DNA of 15,868 nt, taken from NCBI GenBank assembly GCA_040905285.1, contig JBBDRV010000230.1, positions 1-15,868 of the forward strand. The letters run 5' to 3'. This DNA comes from JBBDRV01 sp040905285 (GTDB taxonomy: Bacteria > Bacteroidota > Rhodothermia > Balneolales > Balneolaceae). The notes below the pieces were generated by a model. That model saw only the letters and a program-made list of their open reading frames with translations, was not told the origin of the DNA and did not search any database. Below, one piece after another: positions 8,408 through 15,022 of this stretch (position 1 is its first letter; every line of letters starts with the position of its first letter). The translations under genes were made by a program, and so were the position numbers.

Positions 8408-8493
8408 ATACGTCAATTTACGACAGGATGAGAGAGCTGTTCTGACAAGCCCACAGCGAGCCGCGGTCTTCTATGTCAATACGTCATATTACG
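8408..8493. promoter_or_regulatory. Pair of similar CGT-N6-ACG dyads upstream of dnaK
   Basis: ATACGTCAATTTACG (8408-8422) and ATACGTCATATTACG (8479-8493) match at 13 of 15 positions and lie 71 nt apart start to start. Each contains the dyad CGT-N6-ACG. A repeated dyad in a promoter region is a candidate operator, but no known regulator is recognised. Confidence 0.3.
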
Positions 8494-8545
8494 GGGCCGG
8501 TCCCTCTATTGGCATCATCGTTGCTTTTACATAATCAGAGTAAGC

Positions 8546-8619
8546 GGTACAGCTATGAATTATTGGTACAGTTATTGAATTATTTTGAACAGCTATAACA
8601 GCTATAACAGTTTTACAGT
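8546..8619. repeat. Degenerate tandem array with ACAG boxes upstream of dnaK
   Basis: GGTACAGCTATGAATTATT (8546-8564) is followed by a similar unit GGTACAGTTATTGAATTATT from 8565. Then come 9-nt units AACAGCTAT (8588-8596), AACAGCTAT (8597-8605) and AACAGTTTT (8606-8614), and a final ACAG. ACAG starts at 8549, 8568, 8589, 8598, 8607 and 8615. Read on the minus strand the boxes become RCTGTWMY-like octamers, resembling the arrays at 12429-12531 and 14261-14335. Confidence 0.65.
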
Positions 8620-8689
8620 GTTTTTCCGACAGAATAATTCTAAAACAAAACGATTTTATTAACCGAATAAATTAAACGAAACAACGATT

Positions 8690-10618
8690 ATGGGTAAGAT
8701 TATAGGAATTGATCTGGGTACAACGAATTCTTGTGTTTCCGTTATGGAGGGCAATGAACCGGTGGTTATTCAAAATTCAGAAGGCGGGCGGACAACACCG
8801 TCGGTTGTCGCCTTTTCCAAAGACGGGGAACGTCTGGTTGGAGCTCCCGCCAAACGGCAGGCGATTACCAACCCTGAAAAAACCGTCTCCTCAATTAAAC
8901 GGTTCATGGGCCGGCAATTTGCTGAGGTGAAGGGGGAAATCGACCAGGTTTCCTATAAGGTGGCCAAGGCAGACGACGGCACCGCCCGGGTTCAGATTGA
9001 CGATCGCATGTATGCGCCGCAGGAAATTTCAGCGATGATCCTTCAGAAAATGAAGCAGACCGCTGAGGAATACCTGGGCGAAAAAGTGACGGAAGCGATT
9101 GTTACTGTTCCCGCATATTTTAATGATGCCCAGCGGAAAGCGACACAGGAAGCCGGAAAGATTGCCGGCCTTGAGGTTAAACGAATTATCAATGAGCCGA
9201 CAGCAGCTTCCCTGGCCTACGGACTGGACAAAAAAGATACTGACCAGACGATCGTCGTATATGACCTTGGAGGCGGTACATTCGATGTGTCTATTCTTGA
9301 GCTTGGTGACGGGGTTTTTGAAGTGAAATCCACCAGCGGGGATACGCACCTGGGAGGGGATGATTTCGACCAGAAAGTTATCCGGTTTCTGGCAGACCAG
9401 TTTAAAAAAGATGAGGGTGTGGACCTCACGAAGGACCCGATGGCGATGCAGCGTCTGAAAGAAGCGGCTGAAAAAGCCAAGATTGAGCTCTCCAGCTCGC
9501 AGAAAACCAATGTGAATCTTCCGTTTATCACAGCGACGGATGCCGGCCCGAAACATCTCAATATCGATATTACGCGGTCCAAATTTGAACAGCTGGTGGA
9601 CAGCCTGGTGAAACGTACCGTCAAGCCTTGTGAAAAAGCGCTGAAAGATGCAGGCATCAGCAAGAGTGAAATCGACCAGGTGATTCTGGTCGGCGGTTCC
9701 ACCCGGATACCCAAGATCCAGGAAGTGGTCAAGGAATTCTTCGGCAAGGATCCGAGTAAAGGTGTGAATCCTGATGAAGTGGTTGCCATCGGAGCAGGCA
9801 TACAGGGCGGTGTAATGTCCGGTGATGTTGAGGATGTTGTCCTCCTCGACGTAACGCCCCTTACGCTGGGTATCGAGACCCTGGGCGGTGTGATGACCAA
9901 ACTGATCGAGTCGAATGCGACGATCCCGACCAGCAAGACAGAGACATTCTCTACAGCGGCGGATAATCAGAACAGTGTAGAGATCCATGTCCTGCAGGGA
10001 GAACGTGCCCGGTCGCAGGATAACCGCACGCTCGGTCGTTTCCATCTTGACGGTATTCCGCCCGCCCCGCGTGGTGTGCCACAGATTGAAGTCACCTTTG
10101 ATATCGATGCGAATGGTGTTTTGAATGTCAGCGCCAAAGACAAGGGAACGGGCAAAGAGCAGAGCATCCGCATAGAGCAGAGCTCCGGGCTTACTGACGA
10201 AGAGGTCAAAAAGATGCAGCAGGCCGCCGAAGAGCATGCCGATGAGGATCAGAAGATCCGTGACCGCGTCGAAAAGCTGAATCAGGCAGACAGCCTTATA
10301 TTCTCAACCCGGAAGCAGCTTGATGAGTACGGTGACAAAATCTCCGAAGAGAATAAAACCAAAATCGAAGAGGCTGTTGAAAACCTTGAAAAAGCTAAAA
10401 ATGACGAGAACGTCGAGGAAATCGATACGGCCATTGAGGAAGTGAACCAGGTTTGGGCGAATGCGTCCCAGGAGATCTACCAGGCTTCCGAAGAGGCACA
10501 GCAGGGAGAACCGTCCGCCGATAACGGCGCTTCCGGTGAAGGCAGCCAGGATGAGGATGCTGTTGATGCCGATTTCGAAGTGGTTGATGAGGAAGATGAG
10601 AATAAGGACAAAAAATAG
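8690..10618 (+). CDS. dnaK: Molecular chaperone DnaK (Hsp70)
   Basis: DnaK is the cytoplasmic ATP-driven chaperone that folds and disaggregates proteins with DnaJ and GrpE. The 642 residues carry the full Hsp70 layout. The ATPase domain has GIDLGTTNSCVSV (6-18), NEPTAASLAYGLDKK (168-182), DLGGGTFDVSIL (192-203), GDTHLGGDDFD (217-227) and the VILVGGSTRIPKIQ segment (331-344). The interdomain linker VLLDVTPLTLGIET is at 384-397. The substrate-binding beta domain runs to about 500, and a helical lid is followed by an acidic tail ending DEEDENKDKK, close to the EEVKDKK tail of E. coli. It stands alone: no grpE, dnaJ or hrcA adjoins it, and no CIRCE element precedes it. The ATG follows an A-rich leader without a Shine-Dalgarno sequence. 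A strong terminator lies 67 nt after the stop, so the unit is monocistronic. Confidence 0.98.
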   Translation: MGKIIGIDLGTTNSCVSVMEGNEPVVIQNSEGGRTTPSVVAFSKDGERLVGAPAKRQAITNPEKTVSSIKRFMGRQFAEVKGEIDQVSYKVAKADDGTARVQIDDRMYAPQEISAMILQKMKQTAEEYLGEKVTEAIVTVPAYFNDAQRKATQEAGKIAGLEVKRIINEPTAASLAYGLDKKDTDQTIVVYDLGGGTFDVSILELGDGVFEVKSTSGDTHLGGDDFDQKVIRFLADQFKKDEGVDLTKDPMAMQRLKEAAEKAKIELSSSQKTNVNLPFITATDAGPKHLNIDITRSKFEQLVDSLVKRTVKPCEKALKDAGISKSEIDQVILVGGSTRIPKIQEVVKEFFGKDPSKGVNPDEVVAIGAGIQGGVMSGDVEDVVLLDVTPLTLGIETLGGVMTKLIESNATIPTSKTETFSTAADNQNSVEIHVLQGERARSQDNRTLGRFHLDGIPPAPRGVPQIEVTFDIDANGVLNVSAKDKGTGKEQSIRIEQSSGLTDEEVKKMQQAAEEHADEDQKIRDRVEKLNQADSLIFSTRKQLDEYGDKISEENKTKIEEAVENLEKAKNDENVEEIDTAIEEVNQVWANASQEIYQASEEAQQGEPSADNGASGEGSQDEDAVDADFEVVDEEDENKDKK

Positions 10619-10684
10619 GCAGACAGTAGCATAACCGTCCGGCAGGGCACATCCTGTCTCGCCGGTCAGTGCCTGTACTGATAA

Positions 10685-10716
10685 GTCTGCGGCCATTCGG
10701 CTGCAGGCTTTTTTTT
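10685..10716 (+). terminator. Intrinsic terminator of dnaK
   Basis: GTCTGCGGCC (10685-10694) pairs with GGCTGCAGGC (10699-10708) over an ATTC loop, giving 10 pairs of which two are G-U, followed directly by eight T (10709-10716). This is a textbook rho-independent terminator placed 67 nt after the dnaK stop. Confidence 0.9.
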
Positions 10717-10777
10717 GTGTGCCCGGCAGCCGGCGTGAGGTTTTTTTATGTCCCGGCAGCTGGCGGGGTCTTGTGTG
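10709..10777. repeat. Diverged 30-31 nt tandem duplication after the dnaK terminator
   Basis: Two adjacent units each have a T-run, a short GTGTG/ATGT spacer, CCCGGCAGC and a GGCG-rich end. CCCGGCAGCCGGCG is at 10722-10735 and CCCGGCAGCTGGCG at 10752-10765, exactly 30 nt apart. T-runs lie at 10709-10716 and 10741-10747, and a third partial start (TTGTGTG) at 10771-10777. The terminator U-tract forms the left edge of the first unit. Confidence 0.6.
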
Positions 10778-10841
10778 AGTCTCCTGCGGGGCTGCTGAAT
10801 CAGGGACGGCACTTTACGTGCTGAATGCTTATTTTCAGGGT

Positions 10842-11831
10842 ATGAAAATTCTCGGTATAGAATCTTCCTGTGATGAGACTGCAGCGGCAGTCTATACGCC
10901 GGAGGACGGGATCCTGTCGAATATAATTGCTTCCCAGGCGATACATGAAACGTTTGGAGGGGTGGTTCCTGAACTGGCATCCCGCGCACATCACAAAACC
11001 ATTTCAAAGACCGTCGGGCAGGCCCTGGAGGAAGCGGGAGTATCCATGGATGAGATAGGTGCTGTCGCCGTTACCAACGGCCCCGGACTGATGGGCTCAC
11101 TGCTGGTCGGACTGAGTTTTGCCAAAGGTCTTGCACTCTCGAATAACAAGCCGCTGGTCGGTGTAAATCACATCGATGCCCATATGTATGCGAATTTTAT
11201 TGATCATCCGGCACGGTATCCGTTCGTATGCCTTACGGCATCAGGCGGGCATACCCGTCTGGTTTCTGTCCGGGAGCCGTTTATGCAGGACGTACTGGGA
11301 AAAACCCGTGACGACGCTGCCGGTGAGGCATTCGACAAGATTGGAAAAGTGCTGGGCCTGCCCTACCCCGGAGGGCCTGAAATCGACAAGCGTGCCCGGC
11401 GCGGCGATCCCGGTTTCCATTCCTTTCCGAAAGCCATGCTCAGCAGTGGATTTGAATTCAGCTTTTCAGGGCTGAAGACGAATCTGCTCTATTATACCCG
11501 GGAAAAGGGAGAGGAGTTCATCAGCGGGCATCTGGATGACATCTGTGCAAGTGTGTCTGAAGCGATTACCGCCGTTTTGGCGGAAAAGCTGAAGCGTGCT
11601 GTGAAAAAAACCGGGGTGCCGGTCATGATGCTGGCGGGCGGGGTGTCTGCGAACAGTATGCTGCGGACCAAAGTGAAACAGACAGCTGAAGAGCTGAATG
11701 TGGATCTGCTGATTCCCCGGCCTGAATATTGCACCGACAATGCGGCCATGATTGCCGTGACCGGGTACATGAAAGCGGCAAAAGGGGAATTCGACGGGAT
11801 GGAGCTGAAACCCTTTGCCCGGGTCGACTGA
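10842..11831 (+). CDS. tsaD: tRNA N6-adenosine threonylcarbamoyltransferase TsaD
   Basis: TsaD transfers the threonylcarbamoyl group onto A37 of ANN-reading tRNAs (t6A), working with TsaB, TsaE and TsaC; it is normally essential. The 329-residue form starting at ATG 10842 begins MKILGIESSCDETAAAVY, the standard family start; an in-frame GTG 24 nt upstream (10818) would add eight residues that do not fit the family, so I reject it. ASKHA-fold motifs are visible: NHIDAHMYA at 109-117 with the metal-binding His110 and His114, SGGHTRL at 134-140, GEAFDKIGKVLGLPYPGGP at 161-179, GGVSANSMLR at 266-275 and Asp299 in CTDNAAM, the third metal ligand. It follows dnaK by 223 nt across a terminator, so it has its own promoter. 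It converges on rnhA with only 45 nt between the two stops. Confidence 0.97.
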   Translation: MKILGIESSCDETAAAVYTPEDGILSNIIASQAIHETFGGVVPELASRAHHKTISKTVGQALEEAGVSMDEIGAVAVTNGPGLMGSLLVGLSFAKGLALSNNKPLVGVNHIDAHMYANFIDHPARYPFVCLTASGGHTRLVSVREPFMQDVLGKTRDDAAGEAFDKIGKVLGLPYPGGPEIDKRARRGDPGFHSFPKAMLSSGFEFSFSGLKTNLLYYTREKGEEFISGHLDDICASVSEAITAVLAEKLKRAVKKTGVPVMMLAGGVSANSMLRTKVKQTAEELNVDLLIPRPEYCTDNAAMIAVTGYMKAAKGEFDGMELKPFARVD

Positions 11832-11876
11832 GGCCGGAACGCAGGCTCCTCCCTGTTTTATTCACCTGTTTTTATT

Positions 11877-12347
11877 TCACCCGTACTTTCGGCAGGTCTC
11901 AACCGCCAGCCGGTCTGCCAGATTGTTCAGTTCGTTATCAGAGTGACCTTTCACCTTGATCCACCTGACCTCGTGGGGTTTCATCGCTTCCAGCATCTGC
12001 TCCCAGAGGTCCCTGTTTTCCACCGGTTTCCTGTCTGCCTTGCGCCACCCTTTTCTCTGCCAGTTGTAGATCCACTTTTTTTGAAAGGTATTGATGATCA
12101 GGGCGCTGTCACTGTGTATTTTGACGATACACGGTTTTTTCAATGCCCGCAATGCTTCTATGACTGCCTGCATTTCCATCCGGTTATTGGTTGTAGCCGG
12201 CGTTCCCCCCGAAAGTTCTTTCCTTCTGCCGTCAGCGATTAAAATTGCCCCCCAGCCGCCCGGCCCGGGATTGCCGCTGCAGGCCCCGTCCGTATAGACG
12301 GTCACTTCTTCCTTATCCTGTACCCTGTCGCTTTTCTGTTCATTCAT
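11877..12347 (-). CDS. rnhA: Ribonuclease HI
   Basis: RNase HI cuts the RNA strand of RNA-DNA hybrids, removing R-loops and primer remnants in the cytoplasm. The 156-residue protein has all catalytic residues: Asp20 in YTDGACSGNPGPGGWG, Glu58 in NNRMEMQA, Asp80 in HSDSALI and Asp145 in LADRLA, plus the catalytic-loop His135 in VKGHSDNE. The basic-protrusion region KKWIYNWQRKGWRK (90-103), as in the E. coli enzyme, is present. About ten residues precede the core compared with E. coli, and there is no N-terminal hybrid-binding domain. It lies downstream of pyrF on the same strand, but a 203-nt gap with an octamer array separates them. It converges with tsaD with no clear terminator between. Confidence 0.97.
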   Translation of the reverse strand: MNEQKSDRVQDKEEVTVYTDGACSGNPGPGGWGAILIADGRRKELSGGTPATTNNRMEMQAVIEALRALKKPCIVKIHSDSALIINTFQKKWIYNWQRKGWRKADRKPVENRDLWEQMLEAMKPHEVRWIKVKGHSDNELNNLADRLAVETCRKYG

Positions 12348-12428
12348 GATGATGACCGTTGGCTATATGGCTTCGTAGTGATAATCGTTGGCTGGATGTA
12401 TCTGCAGGCTGTGAAGTGAATATGGTTG

Positions 12429-12531
12429 GGTTGCATGGCTGTGGGTTGCATGGCTGTGGGGTTGCAGGGTTGCATGGCTGCAGGGTTGTGGGGTTGTATA
12501 GCTGTATAATTGTATAGCTGTATGGTGGCAT
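12429..12531. repeat. Octamer tandem array (about 13 units) between pyrF and rnhA
   Basis: On the plus strand the stretch divides cleanly into 8-nt units: GGTTGCAT, GGCTGTG (7 nt), GGTTGCAT, GGCTGTGG, GGTTGCAG, GGTTGCAT, GGCTGCAG, GGTTGTGG, GGTTGTAT, AGCTGTAT, AATTGTAT, AGCTGTAT, GGTGGCAT. The consensus is RRYTGYRK. The first half is G-rich and the second half A/T-rich, so the array drifts in composition along its length. A looser GGCTATAT/GGCTTCGT start lies at 12361-12376. Open frames across it are low-complexity artefacts. Confidence 0.85.
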
Positions 12532-12550
12532 ATCAGACCTGCCATTCAGG

Positions 12551-13387
12551 CTAAATATACAAGCGGCTGATTTTTTCAAGCTCCCTGTTCATTTTTCCGG
12601 CACTTTCGGCAACCCCTTTTTTCCAGTTTTTCCCGGAGCCGGCATAGATAATCGAACGGCTGGAACTTACAACCGGAATTCCCTGGTGGCCGGCCAGAAT
12701 TGAATAGAGATCGGCGGTGCTGCCTCCCTGGGATCCTATTCCCGGTATCAGAAGGGATGCCGTGGGGTAGGCACTGAGCACTCCTTTGATATCGGCCGGA
12801 TACGTGGCGCCCACCACCATGCCGATATGGGTCTTGCTCAGTTCCATTTTTCTGCGCAGCTGATCTGCTATATATTCCGCCAGGGAACCGCGTCCTTCAA
12901 AGCGGCGGAGCAAAAGGTCGTTGGCCCCCGGATTTGACGTGAGTACCAGGGAATAGATGGCCCGGGAGGAGTCGCCGGTAAACGGGTCGAGGGTTTCAAA
13001 GCCCATGAGCGGATTAAGCGTAACGGCATCGGCATCAAATCTGTCAAAATAGGCTTTTTTATATTGTTCGGCGGTGGATCCGATATCTCCCCGCTTGGCA
13101 TCGCTGATGATGATTTTATCCCCCGGTATTCGCCTGGTCACTCGCTCATAGACATTCAGTCCCCCCGGTCCGAGTGCTTCAAAAAATGCAAGATTGGGTT
13201 TATACGCACAACAATAGTCCTGGGTGGCGTCAATGATTTCTGCGCAGAATTGTTCTACATACCGTTCTGCCTCAGGGAAGTCCTCCTTTATACTGTCAGG
13301 TATCAGGTCGGGATTCGGATCCAGTCCGACACAGAGAACCGTTTTATTGTGTTGCACAGCTCCCAGGAGCTTGTCTGTATATTCCAT
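12551..13387 (-). CDS. pyrF: Orotidine 5'-phosphate decarboxylase (type 2)
   Basis: PyrF makes UMP by decarboxylating OMP, the last step of de novo pyrimidine synthesis. The 278-residue form starts at ATG 13387 (MEYTDKLLGA). A GTG 57 nt upstream (13444) would add 19 hydrophobic residues across the divergent promoter region and is unlikely. Motifs of the type-2 family are present: VLCVGLDPNPDLIP at 17-30, AYKPNLAFFEALG at 61-73, the catalytic DAKRGD at 96-101, TLNPLMGFETLDPF after it and a phosphate-binding PGIGSQGG segment near the C-terminus. Type-2 PyrF is longer than the E. coli type and is usual in Bacteroidetes, Myxococcus and mycobacteria. It is divergent from the methyltransferase gene, with 80 nt between the starts. 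rnhA lies downstream. Confidence 0.96.
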   Translation of the reverse strand: MEYTDKLLGAVQHNKTVLCVGLDPNPDLIPDSIKEDFPEAERYVEQFCAEIIDATQDYCCAYKPNLAFFEALGPGGLNVYERVTRRIPGDKIIISDAKRGDIGSTAEQYKKAYFDRFDADAVTLNPLMGFETLDPFTGDSSRAIYSLVLTSNPGANDLLLRRFEGRGSLAEYIADQLRRKMELSKTHIGMVVGATYPADIKGVLSAYPTASLLIPGIGSQGGSTADLYSILAGHQGIPVVSSSRSIIYAGSGKNWKKGVAESAGKMNRELEKISRLYI

Positions 13388-13407
13388 TCCGGTTAATAGT
13401 ATTTTGG

Positions 13408-13436
13408 TTGGCAAGATAAAGATTAATACATAAAAT
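13408..13436 (+). promoter_or_regulatory. Promoter for the methyltransferase gene
   Basis: TTGGCA (13408-13413) and TAAAAT (13431-13436) are separated by exactly 17 nt, each matching 5 of 6 bases of the sigma-70 boxes. The same bases also read as TTG-N20-TAAAATTG, close to the Bacteroidetes pattern TTG / TAnnTTTG. Transcription would start near 13443, about 25 nt before the ATG at 13468. Confidence 0.6.
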
Positions 13437-13467
13437 TGAGCCACCTGTTAATATATTCGGCGCCTGA

Positions 13468-14232
13468 ATGAAAAAAGATGATATGCACTGGTTTGAAGAT
13501 TGGTTTGACAGTCCTTTTTATGATCTGCTCTACGCCAACAGGAATGAGGAGGAAGCTGCCCGGCTGGCCGCTCTGATTGAGGAAATCCTTCCGCCGGCTC
13601 AATTTACCGACATACTGGACCTGGGCTGCGGCCGGGGAAGGCACTCGCTTACCCTTGCCCGGAGGGGGTACAGAGTGACCGGAATCGATCTATCGGAAGA
13701 AGCCATCCGCCAGGCCCGGAAAAAGGCTGAGGGGAGCGGCATTACAGGAGTTGAATTCCATATTTCGGATATGCGCAATCCTCTGGATCAGTCCTTCGAT
13801 GCGGTGCTCAATCTGTTCACCTCGTTCGGGTACTTTAAAGAGGACAGTGAAAATATCAGGGTCTTTGAAAGTATATACAAGATGCTCAGGAAAGACGGAA
13901 TCCTGTTACTGGATTACATGAATGCCGACTGGGTCCGGTCAACGTATGAACCGTCCGGGGAAGGGGAATTCAGGAATGTCCAATACAGGATAACCCGGTA
14001 TATCGAAGATGACGTTATATACAAGGAGATCCGGTTTGAAGGCCGCGAGCTGGAAGAGCCTCTGACGTATGTGGAACAGGTGAAACTTTACGACGTGGAA
14101 TGGTTCCTGCAGACGTTTGAGCACTGCGGATTCAGTGTTGAAAAGCTTATGGGCAATTACCGGGGCGAGGTTTATAATCCGACATCCAGCTCGAGACTGG
14201 TGATGGTAGTCCGGAAGAAGCCGTCTTCCTGA
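13468..14232 (+). CDS. Class I SAM-dependent methyltransferase
   Basis: The 254-residue soluble protein has a Rossmann-like methyltransferase core: motif I DLGCGRGRHS at 51-60 binds S-adenosylmethionine, GIDLSEEAI at 72-80 carries the acidic residue for the ribose hydroxyls, ISDMRNPL at 99-106 contacts adenine, and VLNLFTSFGYF at 113-123 is the motif IV region. The N-terminus DWFDSPFYDLLYANRNEEEA and the C-terminal half resemble a family frequent in Bacteroidetes, for which I know no assigned substrate. It could act on a small molecule, lipid or quinone. The start is ATG 13468; ATG 13483 (MHWFEDWF) is an alternative, removing five residues. A good promoter lies just upstream, shared space with divergent pyrF. 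An octamer-like array follows the stop. Confidence 0.85.
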   Translation: MKKDDMHWFEDWFDSPFYDLLYANRNEEEAARLAALIEEILPPAQFTDILDLGCGRGRHSLTLARRGYRVTGIDLSEEAIRQARKKAEGSGITGVEFHISDMRNPLDQSFDAVLNLFTSFGYFKEDSENIRVFESIYKMLRKDGILLLDYMNADWVRSTYEPSGEGEFRNVQYRITRYIEDDVIYKEIRFEGRELEEPLTYVEQVKLYDVEWFLQTFEHCGFSVEKLMGNYRGEVYNPTSSSRLVMVVRKKPSS

Positions 14233-14260
14233 GAACGGCAGGCCGCTATGAACGATTGTT

Positions 14261-14335
14261 GCTGTAAGACGCTTTAAAAGAGCCGCTGTAAACTACTGTT
14301 AAGCTGTAAATGCTATAAAGTTGTAAATTATAACA
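14261..14335. repeat. Degenerate RYTGTAAA octamer array after the methyltransferase gene
   Basis: On the plus strand, octamers GCTGTAAG (14261), GCTTTAAA (14271), GCTGTAAA (14285), ACTGTTAA (14295), GCTGTAAA (14303), GCTATAAA (14312) and GTTGTAAA (14320) follow one another at 8-14 nt steps, tightest (8-10 nt) from 14285 on. The array runs into the stop codon of the convergent gene at 14328. The unit resembles the 12429-12531 array and the complement of the dnaK leader array. Confidence 0.6.
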
Positions 14336-14990
14336 CAGTCTCGTCAAAGACTTCTTCCACACCGTGCGGCGGCCGCTGGAGGGTCCAGGTTTCAAAATAG
14401 AATTTGCGTTCCGTCCGGACCCGCTTTCCGTTGATTGAAAAGAAACGAAACCGGTCGGAAACCAGCTCTTTCAGCGGGAAGAAAAAATCCCGGTAGATGT
14501 TCTCTTTTGAAAAAAGATGCAGGTCAAATCCCTGATGCGCCTTTTCCTTGTAAAGGACCAGTTCATCTCTCATCAGTGTTTCGCGGAGGGGGGTTTTGCG
14601 GTGGCCCACATTGCTGCCGGAATCTATATGAAGACTGTCCAGACTGCTTTTGGGCTGGCTTTCACGGGTTAACAGGATGGCCTGCCAGATATCCGTCTCT
14701 TTCAGGGCCTCGCCAATATCCGTGGACTCACCTTTTTCCGTAAAAAAACGGTAGCCGGACAGCGCCTGCCGGAGCTTGTCCAGTACGGCCGGGTACCCGT
14801 CAAGCGTATCCAGCCCGAAATGATTCAGGTCAAGCCGGCTTCCGCTCAGGTAAAACCTGGAATAAGTCGGGTCGGGCCTCATGAACTCCTCAATCGACTG
14901 GGTAAGGTCCTGCGAATCGCGGTCGGTATGACGGCCCCGCAAGTCATCCATTCGAAGATCATGTTCATAAATCAATTTAAAAATATCCAT
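14328..14990 (-). CDS. Hypothetical protein of unknown function (220 aa)
   Basis: I do not recognise this gene. It runs from ATG 14990 to the stop at 14328, convergent with the methyltransferase gene. The product is soluble-looking: no signal peptide, no membrane helix, many charged residues (an Arg/Asp-rich start LRMDDLRGRHTDRDSQD at 12-28) and an aromatic C-terminal part (YRDFFFPLKELVSDRFRFFS at 166-185, then RKFYFETW). Alternating basic and aromatic strands near the end could form a beta-sheet, but no motif for nucleotide, metal or DNA binding stands out. Codon use resembles neighbouring genes, which argues for a real gene rather than a random frame. The last codons overlap the edge of a repeat array, so the C-terminus may vary between strains. 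There is no Shine-Dalgarno sequence. It may share a direction-dependent transcript with hppA, but a terminator stands between them. Confidence 0.65.
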   Translation of the reverse strand: MDIFKLIYEHDLRMDDLRGRHTDRDSQDLTQSIEEFMRPDPTYSRFYLSGSRLDLNHFGLDTLDGYPAVLDKLRQALSGYRFFTEKGESTDIGEALKETDIWQAILLTRESQPKSSLDSLHIDSGSNVGHRKTPLRETLMRDELVLYKEKAHQGFDLHLFSKENIYRDFFFPLKELVSDRFRFFSINGKRVRTERKFYFETWTLQRPPHGVEEVFDETVL

Positions 14991-15022
14991 CGGCTGTTGT
15001 TGAAAGCGGGTTGACGATTGAA

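Larger units (their letters stand above)
8377..8689. other. 313-nt gap between aroA and dnaK: dnaK leader with repeats, no gene seen
   Basis: No convincing gene lies here. It contains two copies of a CGT-N6-ACG dyad (8411-8422 and 8482-8493), a possible promoter-like TTGGCA (8509-8514) with CATAAT 15 nt later (8530-8535, spacing short), and an AT-rich array with repeated ACAG boxes at 8549-8618. The CIRCE operator (TTAGCACTC-N9-GAGTGCTAA), the usual HrcA site of many dnaK operons, is absent. The final 40 nt before the dnaK ATG are A-rich with no Shine-Dalgarno sequence. Confidence 0.6.

Noticed and set aside
8473..8598. Small 41-codon frame (MSIRHITGPVPLLASS...) in the dnaK leader
   Set aside because: No ribosome binding site, no recognisable features, and its second half is the ACAG repeat array.
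9029..10237. Long open frame antisense to dnaK (402 residues)
   Set aside because: It lies wholly opposite a highly conserved coding region; antisense frames in such genes are commonly open by codon bias, and the peptide shows no known motif.
10818..10841. GTG start for tsaD adding eight residues
   Set aside because: TsaD proteins begin at MKILGIESSCDET; the extra residues do not fit the family.
11832..11876. Terminator between the convergent tsaD and rnhA genes
   Set aside because: Only a 4-bp CAGG/CCTG stem before a short T-run; too weak to list.
12361..12535. CRISPR array between pyrF and rnhA
   Set aside because: Units are 8 nt and contiguous, with no spacers of uniform length and no cas genes in the window.
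12340..12579. Open frame on the minus strand across the pyrF-rnhA gap, encoding Pro/Cys/Asn/Gln/Thr-rich sequence
   Set aside because: The peptide is just the translated octamer array and overlaps both flanking genes; low complexity with no conserved features.
13388..13444. GTG start for pyrF adding 19 residues
   Set aside because: The added hydrophobic segment is not part of PyrF and lies in the divergent promoter region.
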